Program-made: the position numbers and the translations under genes
From: Aminipila sp963524205
GTDB taxonomy: Bacteria > Bacillota > Clostridia > Peptostreptococcales > Anaerovoracaceae
Length of the DNA: 64,000 bases
Direction: 5' to 3'
NCBI GenBank assembly: GCA_963524205.1
Contig: CAURED010000018.1
Span: forward strand, 1 to 64,000
Shown: positions 57,812 to 64,000 of the stretch, piece by piece
Layout of the letters: each line of letters starts with the position of its first letter
Numbering within the stretch: the stretch's first letter is position 1
Notes under the pieces: model-generated
The model's database searches: none
What the model was told of the DNA's origin: nothing
What the model saw: only the letters and a program-made list of their open reading frames with translations

Positions 57812-58924
57812 TTATTTTGTTCCAGTTGCACCTTTGACTAATCCGTTAATACTCCAAATTGCAGCTCTATCAAGAGTCTGTCCCTTTTCGCAAAGTAATG
57901 TTCCATCATTGTAATAAATTTCTCCAGAGAATGGACTGAATTCTCCAGATATCATCTTAGCCTTAACATCCTCAACCTTAGCCTGTACATCTGCAGGAAC
58001 TAAATCCGTCATAGGTGCAATGTCAACATAACCATCTGCCATAGTACCGTAGTATGATTCAGGAGTCCAAGTTCCATCCATAATCTTCTCAATGGTAGGA
58101 ATTAGGAACTTTTCATGATGCCATGTAGGTGAAGTCAAGTAAGAAGCCTTTACTGCTTCTACCTTGCTATTGTCCAGATTGTAACCAATAGCATACTTAC
58201 CAGCTTCTGCAGCAGCAACCTGAGGTCCTGTAGTATCGCTATGCTGTGTAATAATATCACAGCCTTGAGCTAACAATTCATCCGCAGCACTCCTTTCCTT
58301 TTCAGGGTCATACCAACTATTGATGTAAACAACTTTAACTTCTACATCTTTGTTAACAGACTGTGCACCAAGTGTAAATGCATTAATACCAATCTGTACT
58401 TCTGTATAAGGATAAGCTGCAACATAACCAAGCTTATTTGACTTTGTCATCATACCTGCAATGATACCTGTTAAATATCTAGGCTGTTCAGTAGCCCCAA
58501 AGTAGTTGCCAAAGTTTGTATCATTCATTTTATTTCCTGAGAAGTGAAGGAATTTAATATCTTTATAGTCATCTGAATTAGCTAATTCATCAAGGCCATC
58601 CATGAAACCATAGCTTGTCCCAACAATTACTTTACAACCCTGATCAATAAGGTTTGTAGCAGCAGTCACAACAGCTGATTTGTCTTGATCACTTACATTT
58701 TCTTGGTAAACAGTTTTAACCTTGCCTTTGAAGTATTTTTCCATAGCAACAGTACCTTGGTGCTGTGCCTGAGTATATCCTCCATCATTAATGCTTCCGA
58801 TGTAGATAAATCCTACTTTTAATACGTCATCTGCAGCCTTATCTTCTGAAGTATCTGATCCGCCACATGCAGCAAAGCTGAATACCATAACTAATGCCAA
58901 TAAAATAGCTAAAAACTTTTTCAT
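57812..58924 (-). CDS. nupN: BMP-family nucleoside-binding lipoprotein (BmpA/NupN)
   Basis: A 370-residue solute-binding lipoprotein. The signal peptide LAILLALVMVFSFAACGG has the lipobox FAAC, with cysteine 20 as the lipidation site. The mature domain starts with the BMP motif VGFIYIGSINDGGYTQAQHQ and has DIITQHSDTTGPQVAAAEAG, features of PnrA/BmpA purine nucleoside receptors. It is the first gene of the transport operon. Confidence 0.92.
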   Translation of the reverse strand: MKKFLAILLALVMVFSFAACGGSDTSEDKAADDVLKVGFIYIGSINDGGYTQAQHQGTVAMEKYFKGKVKTVYQENVSDQDKSAVVTAATNLIDQGCKVIVGTSYGFMDGLDELANSDDYKDIKFLHFSGNKMNDTNFGNYFGATEQPRYLTGIIAGMMTKSNKLGYVAAYPYTEVQIGINAFTLGAQSVNKDVEVKVVYINSWYDPEKERSAADELLAQGCDIITQHSDTTGPQVAAAEAGKYAIGYNLDNSKVEAVKASYLTSPTWHHEKFLIPTIEKIMDGTWTPESYYGTMADGYVDIAPMTDLVPADVQAKVEDVKAKMISGEFSPFSGEIYYNDGTLLCEKGQTLDRAAIWSINGLVKGATGTK

Positions 58925-58978
58925 CTTTCTTCTCCTTCTTAATATTCAATTTAATATTCAATTTGAATTTGTATTATC

Positions 58979-59007
58979 ATTATAATAACCAAAATTATTA
59001 TAGTAAA
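58979..59007 (-). promoter_or_regulatory. Sigma-A promoter of the nucleoside transporter operon
   Basis: TTTACT (59002-59007), a 17-nt spacer, then a perfect TATAAT (58979-58984). The predicted start is about 50 nt before the BMP gene. No purine riboswitch is visible downstream of it. Confidence 0.6.
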
Positions 59008-59041
59008 GTCATTTCTTACAAATTTACGTAAAAAAGATAAC

Positions 59042-59083
59042 AAAAAAAGATTAAAGTTCGCGCTAATGCGAACTTTAATCTTT
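59042..59083. terminator. Terminator of xpt
   Basis: A 16-bp perfect stem AAAGATTAAAGTTCGC with GCGAACTTTAATCTTT, loop of six, with a T run on the minus strand. Confidence 0.92.
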
Positions 59084-59129
59084 CATATTTATATTATAAT
59101 TCGTAATACAACATCACGCCATAAACAAC

Positions 59130-59702
59130 TTAAGCAAATACGATCTTACCGTTTTCAAATTTTTTTATAATAACAAGAGATTCTACTCTGCAGCCCATCT
59201 CGCGAAGCTTATCACTGCCTCCCTGAAATTCTTTTTCTATTACTGCACCTACTCCTGCCACTTCTGCTCCTGCTTTTCTAACCATCTTGGCAAGTGCAAT
59301 AGAAGCTTCCCCAGAAGCTAGAAAATCATCAACTATAAGAACTTTTTCACCTGGCTGTAGAAATCTCTTTGCAACCCTAAGATTTGAAACAGTTCCTTTT
59401 GTAAAGGATCTAGCCTCCGCACTAAAGCATCCTTCAGCCATGGTATTTGGCGCTACTTTTTTGGCAAAGACTACAGGAATATAATCAAAATATTTAGAAG
59501 CTTCACAAGCAATAGAAATACCGCTGGATTCGACTGTCAAAATTCGATCCACTTTCACGTCATTAAAGCGGGCTCTAAACTCTTTCCCAATCTGTTCCAT
59601 AAACTTTACGTCAATCTGGTGATTTAAAAATCCGTCAACCTTTACAATATCTTCTCCTAAAACTTGACCTTCAGCTAATATTTTCTGCTTTAAACTTTCC
59701 AT
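59130..59702 (-). CDS. xpt: Xanthine phosphoribosyltransferase
   Basis: A 190-residue Xpt that converts xanthine (and guanine less well) with PRPP to the nucleotide. It starts MESLKQKILAEGQVLGEDIV, has ILTVESSGISIACEASKYFD, and the PRPP-binding motif KVLIVDDFLASGEASIAL near residue 121. Length and these motifs match Firmicute Xpt. It stands between the flagellar genes and the transporter operon and has its own terminator. Together with the transporter it serves purine salvage. Confidence 0.95.
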   Translation of the reverse strand: MESLKQKILAEGQVLGEDIVKVDGFLNHQIDVKFMEQIGKEFRARFNDVKVDRILTVESSGISIACEASKYFDYIPVVFAKKVAPNTMAEGCFSAEARSFTKGTVSNLRVAKRFLQPGEKVLIVDDFLASGEASIALAKMVRKAGAEVAGVGAVIEKEFQGGSDKLREMGCRVESLVIIKKFENGKIVFA

Positions 59703-59730
59703 GTTCTCTCCTTGGTATTTATGATTTTAT

Positions 59731-60162
59731 TTATCCTCTCATATTACTTAATCTGGGAGGTTGTTTCTGCCCTTTTATCTTTTGGTTTATGTCACTATCC
59801 AGCTTTATAATCTTCGATAATAGTGCTGCAATTCTTTTATTTGTATCATAAATATTAGTCTCAAGTGGATTGTCTAATGTAAGAGATTCTCCCGCTGCTT
59901 CTCGTTTAGGCATTATAATCGCCGAAATACGTTCTTTAAGAGGCCCGGGTAAACGACTGACAATTTCCCTGTTTTCCTCATCTAGTTTATCCACTAGAAT
60001 CATAACATCTCCCCTCATATCAAGGGTAGACCCAAAAGATATAGAATCATTTGCCATCATAGCTCTTTCCATGTCCTTTGTCAAGTTCATAATATTGTCT
60101 ATGTGTCTATATTTTATCTTCAAGTTTTCTAAAATTTTGTTCGTTGCTGTAAAACTGTCCAA
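59731..60162 (-). CDS. FliT/FlgN-like flagellar chaperone candidate
   Basis: A 143-residue, mainly helical protein with no membrane segment. It lies directly after fliD-fliS, where fliT is usual; helical heptad-like stretches fit a flagellar export chaperone. Sequence similarity to FliT is weak by eye, so the call rests on position and fold type. Its start is a TTG with the site GGAGGCG at 9 nt. The C-terminal NQKIKGQKQPPRLSNMRG is basic and probably disordered. Confidence 0.55.
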   Translation of the reverse strand: MDSFTATNKILENLKIKYRHIDNIMNLTKDMERAMMANDSISFGSTLDMRGDVMILVDKLDEENREIVSRLPGPLKERISAIIMPKREAAGESLTLDNPLETNIYDTNKRIAALLSKIIKLDSDINQKIKGQKQPPRLSNMRG

Positions 60163-60177
60163 TTGTTATCGCCTCCA

Positions 60178-60609
60178 TCAACCTACACCAAAAGTCACGC
60201 TTGTAGTACCGCCTCCAATACCTGCCCCAACGCTTGGATCCTTTTTAGTAAGTCTATCCGCTTCTCTAAAACTCTCACTAAGATCCTTAACCAAAGGCGT
60301 AATGTCATCAATTAAATCTAAATTTCTGCCGCTCTTAAGTCTCATCAACTCAAACGTCATAAAATCATATAATCTATATAAATCATTACTTATTGGGTAC
60401 TTTCTGTCAAGACTTTTTATAAGATAATTTACAATGTCTATAGCTCTTTGGACATCTGCCTCAAATAAATCGATATCTCCCTTTTCGAAATATGTTCTTG
60501 CTCTTAGAAGTCTCTTGTTTATTTCGTCATACAATAAAACAAGCATTTCCCCTTTTGTCATGGTTTCTACTGATTGTGTTTTATATTGCTGATAACCATA
60601 ATTCATCAT
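60178..60609 (-). CDS. fliS: Flagellin export chaperone FliS
   Basis: A 143-residue four-helix protein with the family start GYQQYKTQSVETMTKGEMLV and LLYDEINKRLLRAR. It binds the disordered flagellin C-terminus before export. It follows fliD by 74 nt. The C-terminal 20 residues (Gly/Thr-rich) are longer than in most FliS. Confidence 0.92.
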   Translation of the reverse strand: MMNYGYQQYKTQSVETMTKGEMLVLLYDEINKRLLRARTYFEKGDIDLFEADVQRAIDIVNYLIKSLDRKYPISNDLYRLYDFMTFELMRLKSGRNLDLIDDITPLVKDLSESFREADRLTKKDPSVGAGIGGGTTSVTFGVG

Positions 60610-60683
60610 AAAGTATTAACATCCTTTCTTTCATTAGCCTGCAAGTACATTTGTTTCTAATTCTCATAATTGCTTTTCTTGCA

Positions 60684-63191
60684 TTACGATGAAGTTGAAG
60701 AAGACAGCCATGAGCTCTGTGAATTCATCTTCGATATATAGGTTTCTAATTTTGTAAATTGACTTTGATATCTGTCCTGTCTTTTCTTAAGTAAAGTATC
60801 AAGATAATCCAATTTATTAGACAAAATCTTTTGCTGTTTTTCTATATAATTTTCATTTGTAGTAGTATTGTTTTCAATGCCAGCTAACTGAACCAGTTTC
60901 CCCTTATATGAACCTGTGCTTTTTGCATAAGATTCCATAACGCTTTTCATCCTAGTTGCAAACCCCCCTGACAAAGTAGGCTGAGCTGTATTAGGTGCCT
61001 CCTGTGCAGAAGCTGTAAACATGGCTTTTACCTTTTCAGGGTCATTTGTCAGGGCTTCTTTTAGTTTTGTTTCATCAATAGTTATTTTTCCATTTCCTGA
61101 ATATGACGATGCTGCGGTTATTCCTATATCTTTGCCAAAACCCATATCCCCCACCATTGATGAAAAAGCAAACCGTAAAGTGGAAGCCAGCTGAGATAAA
61201 GTGCTATCACCAAACAATATACCTTTTTGGGCTTTTGCTTCCCACTTTTCAATTTCGCTGGATGTCATTTTAGCTTTTTGTGCATCCGTTAAAGGTTCAT
61301 ATGTAGCCTGATTCCTCTGATTGGTTCTACTCTTTGTTGTCACTAATGTATTAACTGAATCTAGAATTTTATTATATTCCTCTGCCATTTGCTTAATAAC
61401 TTTAATAGTTTCATCCGTGTTTGTCTCCGTTTTAAAAGAAACCGCCTCAGCCGTGGTATCTCTTACTTCAACACCGCTTTCTGTTTTCCACCCAAAAGTA
61501 CCTTCTACATTAAATTTTACACCATCAATACTGACAGCATTGGAGTTTCTCTGTATGGTAGTATCCGTGGTATCTCCATTATAGCGAATGGTCATTTCCA
61601 AATCCGTACCACCAGTTATACCTTTATCTGCATCTGTGGTCAATGTGCTATCTGCAATTTTCCCGAACAATGTAGCTGCCAGATTGCCACCTGTACCATC
61701 TGAAATCGCAATTTTCCCCATGGTACCATATTCGTCTGAACTTATGTCAAACTTATTTGTAGTATTTAAGTAGTTTATTGTAACACCTGCATCTTCATCG
61801 GTGTTTATTTTACTCAGTACGGTTGACAGTTGATCACTGCCTTTAAATTCAAAGTCTTTACCATTTACTGTTATTTTGTAAATGCTCTTGTTTGAATCCG
61901 TGGCATCAACAGTTGTTGGAGTAATGCCTAATTGTGCTAAAGTTTTTGAATTATCCAATCTGTTGATGATACCACTTTCCATTCCAAATATACCATTTTT
62001 TCCTGTAGTATCTAATGTTGGAGAAGTAATTTTTAGAATTGAAGTTGAATCTTTTATTACAAAATTCAATTTTGTATCCAGTGCTGCATCTGCTTCATTA
62101 GCCACGATATTTCCACCAGCATCTAGGAAATTCCCATTTTTATCAACTTTATATGCTGTAGCTGAGACTTTGCCTGCACCAAAACTTGTACTAAGTTTAT
62201 CATTTATGGTCTGAGCCATCTTCACCCTTCTGGCATCGTCATCACCAGCATCCATAATGGCTTTAGATTCTTCTTTAGTGAAACTTATCGTCTTGCTTAA
62301 CCCATCCAGCTGGAACGTCAGCTTTTTCCCTTCCAGAGAGAAAGGACCTGTCTGCATAACATTAACATCATTGGCTGCCACAATAGGACTTGATACACTG
62401 CCACTTTGACCATCCGTAAATCCAAGCGCACTCAAAGTAGTTGTGTCTGACCCTGTAATCGTAAATGACCTGGTATCTCCGCTATAATTTGACTTAAGTT
62501 CCAGCTTATCTCCATTTGTAGTAAAACTAAGCTTATCTGCCAAACTGCTTGTGCTGCTGCCTTCGACACTAACCATTCTCAGTGCTTCATTCAATACTGA
62601 ACTCATAGACATTGCTTGGAAATCCTTACTTACATCTGCAGATTCAGGTATGGTCACTGTATACTTTACGTTATCATAAGTAATGTTAAATTCTTTACCT
62701 GCCGCAACGTTGGTGGTTCTGTCTGCAAAATTAATATCTCCAGTGGAAATCGTATTGCCACCTATGCCACAATTACCTACACCTCTTGTTTTTGTTGCCA
62801 ACGCTTTAACACTGGTTATTTTATACGCAGCATCATTTGAAGCGCTGGAACTGGTTACTGAGATTTTGCCTGCATTGGCTCCTTGCGACACTTTTTGACT
62901 ACAATTGTAAAGCGATGTACTTAACAAATTAGTAGATGGAGATGAGTAAGAAAAAAACTTGTCCTGAAAGCTCGTTAGTGATGATATAACTGTCCTATAT
63001 GCATCCTGTTTCCATGTATACTTTTGTTGTTCCTGTTTAACTTTATCAATTTTAGCTTGTATATCCGATGTCATAGCTGTAACAACTTCTTCGGTATCCA
63101 TTCCACTTACAAGACCTGAAAATCCCTTTGCCGTATAGCCTGAAGTCTTTGTACTGCTTGTGCTTGATGAAAGACTATTTACACTTGTCAT
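60684..63191 (-). CDS. fliD: Flagellar filament cap protein FliD (HAP2)
   Basis: An 835-residue filament cap protein. The N-terminal FliD_N domain (residues about 20-125) starts FSGLVSGMDTEEVVTAMTSD, and the C-terminal FliD_C domain (from about 595) ends with a coiled coil containing LDYLDTLLKKRQDRYQSQFT. The middle 460 residues are Ser/Thr/Asn-rich and probably form extra outer domains; typical FliD is 450-700 residues, so this is long. The ATG at 63189-63191 follows AGGGAGGA at 6 nt, better than the ATG two codons upstream. Confidence 0.93.
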   Translation of the reverse strand: MTSVNSLSSSTSSTKTSGYTAKGFSGLVSGMDTEEVVTAMTSDIQAKIDKVKQEQQKYTWKQDAYRTVISSLTSFQDKFFSYSSPSTNLLSTSLYNCSQKVSQGANAGKISVTSSSASNDAAYKITSVKALATKTRGVGNCGIGGNTISTGDINFADRTTNVAAGKEFNITYDNVKYTVTIPESADVSKDFQAMSMSSVLNEALRMVSVEGSSTSSLADKLSFTTNGDKLELKSNYSGDTRSFTITGSDTTTLSALGFTDGQSGSVSSPIVAANDVNVMQTGPFSLEGKKLTFQLDGLSKTISFTKEESKAIMDAGDDDARRVKMAQTINDKLSTSFGAGKVSATAYKVDKNGNFLDAGGNIVANEADAALDTKLNFVIKDSTSILKITSPTLDTTGKNGIFGMESGIINRLDNSKTLAQLGITPTTVDATDSNKSIYKITVNGKDFEFKGSDQLSTVLSKINTDEDAGVTINYLNTTNKFDISSDEYGTMGKIAISDGTGGNLAATLFGKIADSTLTTDADKGITGGTDLEMTIRYNGDTTDTTIQRNSNAVSIDGVKFNVEGTFGWKTESGVEVRDTTAEAVSFKTETNTDETIKVIKQMAEEYNKILDSVNTLVTTKSRTNQRNQATYEPLTDAQKAKMTSSEIEKWEAKAQKGILFGDSTLSQLASTLRFAFSSMVGDMGFGKDIGITAASSYSGNGKITIDETKLKEALTNDPEKVKAMFTASAQEAPNTAQPTLSGGFATRMKSVMESYAKSTGSYKGKLVQLAGIENNTTTNENYIEKQQKILSNKLDYLDTLLKKRQDRYQSQFTKLETYISKMNSQSSWLSSSTSS

Positions 63192-63289
63192 AACCATTCC
63201 TCCCTAAACTTATTATTATATTTTGACATCCCTGCCCTCATATTTTATATGTATATAAACTATCAAAATACTAAATTTTATATACTTAT

Positions 63290-63316
63290 ATATCGTCATA
63301 TGCTAAAATATATTAA
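63290..63316 (-). promoter_or_regulatory. Candidate sigma-D (sigma-28) promoter of fliD
   Basis: TTAA (63313-63316), 15 nt, then GACGATAT (63290-63297), against TAAA and GCCGATAA. Matches are 3 of 4 and 6 of 8. The predicted leader is about 95 nt. Confidence 0.35.
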
Positions 63317-63335
63317 GGAAAAAATTAATAAAATA

Positions 63336-63344
63336 TGTTAAAAT
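63336..63344 (+). promoter_or_regulatory. Extended -10 promoter of parA
   Basis: TGTTAAAAT carries a 5 of 6 -10 with a TG extension, 43 nt upstream of the parA start. The -35 is weak. Confidence 0.45.
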
Positions 63345-63386
63345 AGATTAATAAATATAACAAATTTACATAAGGGGAGATAAAAA

Positions 63387-64000
63387 TTGGCAAAAGTAAT
63401 AGCAGTGACAAACCAAAAAGGTGGTGTTGCAAAAACAACGACTTGCAATGCACTTATAAGTGGGCTTTCAAGAATGGGTTATAAAGTTCTTGGTATTGAT
63501 TTAGACCCACAGGGAAGTTTAGGTTTTAGCTTAGGAATTAACATTGAAGAAGGGGTAACTCTATACGATGTATTCAAGGGTAAAGCAACAATTACAGAGT
63601 CAATCCGGTCCATTGACTGTGGTCATTTTATTCCTTCAAATATACTATTAAGCACAGCAGAATTAGAATTTAATCACTCAGGCAGAGAGTTCTTATTGAC
63701 AGAGGCTATTAAAGATATTAAAGATATCTATGATTATGTAATTATCGATACTCCACCTGCCCTAAATATATTAACAGTAAATGCTTATGTCTGTGCAGAT
63801 GATTTAATTATCCCTATGATACCTGAAATTCTAAGTCTTTTAGGAATCACTCAAATTAAAGATACGATTGAAAATGTGAAAAAATATTATAATCCCAAAT
63901 TAAACCTAACTTGTATTTTACTTACGAAGTACAACAAGAGGGCTTCTTTGACAAAAGAAGTATGTGAAATGACACAAGCTATTGCTTTACAATTGGGTAC
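63387..64000 (+). CDS. ParA/Soj-family partition ATPase, 5' part
   Basis: Cut by the right edge after about 204 codons. It starts at a TTG, 9 nt after AAGGGGAG, and reads MAKVIAVTNQKGGVAKTTT, the deviant Walker A (KGGVAKTT). Walker A' is KVLGIDLDPQGSLGFSLGI and the third motif YDYVIIDTPPALNI. ParA proteins position chromosomes, plasmids or chemoreceptor arrays. A partner parB would be to the right if this is the chromosomal pair. The flagellar neighbourhood leaves a role in flagellar placement possible, though it lacks features that would single out FlhG/MinD. Confidence 0.88.
   Translation, partial: MAKVIAVTNQKGGVAKTTTCNALISGLSRMGYKVLGIDLDPQGSLGFSLGINIEEGVTLYDVFKGKATITESIRSIDCGHFIPSNILLSTAELEFNHSGREFLLTEAIKDIKDIYDYVIIDTPPALNILTVNAYVCADDLIIPMIPEILSLLGITQIKDTIENVKKYYNPKLNLTCILLTKYNKRASLTKEVCEMTQAIALQLG

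Noticed and set aside
58925..59129. A purine riboswitch controlling the nucleoside transporter or xpt
   Set aside because: The conserved core (TATA, three-way junction loops) is not visible in either leader; the xpt leader is only a few tens of nucleotides.

Overview
The window looks like a low-GC, anaerobic, flagellated and probably spore-forming Clostridia chromosome. The best guess is a relative of Clostridium aminobutyricum or Anaerovorax (Clostridiales Family XIII). Support comes from the start of a 4-hydroxybutyryl-CoA dehydratase gene, pyruvate:ferredoxin oxidoreductase with NfnAB, zinc-type S14, a full S10-spc-alpha ribosomal block, EcfA1-EcfA2-EcfT after rplQ, a SpoIIQ-like M23 protein and fliD-fliS. 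Nearly every gene is on the minus strand, so operons read from high to low coordinates.

Region by region. 1-540: the 5' end of abfD behind a near-perfect sigma-54 promoter. 540-2216: a beta-CASP metallo-hydrolase. 2311-9409: a redox operon in the order RnfB-like polyferredoxin, PFOR, NfnA, NfnB. The polyferredoxin is a tandem duplication of the RnfB ferredoxin module without a membrane anchor. 9735-20992: three catabolic units, namely preT-preA-carbamoyl hydrolase, lacI-DHOD-like flavoprotein, and D-aminoacylase-YfcC carrier-M20 amidohydrolase. An iclR gene lies upstream, and there is a strong candidate IclR operator just downstream of a good sigma-A promoter. 21115-23503: a two-gene Family 2A encapsulin system, with an SrpI-like shell and a cysteine desulfurase carrying an N-terminal cargo extension. 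This is followed by tRNA-Gly. 23871-31720: an unknown helical protein, plsC, an aminotransferase, the SpoIIQ-like peptidase, trmB, an L,D-transpeptidase and ecfA1-ecfA2-ecfT. 32201-47821: the S10-spc-alpha block from rpsJ to rplQ, including secY, adk, map, infA, rpmJ and rpoA. 48324-53930: pseudouridine-kinase-like and uridine-kinase-like genes, small proteins, a PHP phosphoesterase, a DJ-1 protein and a membrane protein. 54114-59702: a nucleoside ABC transporter (BMP lipoprotein, ATPase, two permeases) with xpt. 59731-63191: fliD, fliS and a FliT-like gene. 63387-64000: the 5' part of a parA/soj gene on the plus strand.

Themes. The first 10 kb suggests ferredoxin-centred fermentation: PFOR makes reduced ferredoxin, a soluble multi-cluster protein may distribute it, and NfnAB bifurcates electrons to NADP. 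The encapsulin pair suggests a sulfur storage compartment. A family of structured intergenic repeats is scattered through the window: an exact 88-bp duplication near 31.9-32.1 kb, and diverged copies between rpoA and rplQ, between rpsJ and rplC, and upstream of the DJ-1 gene. Their hairpins show compensatory base changes.

All calls come from reading the sequence and from memory of protein families. No database search or folding program was run.
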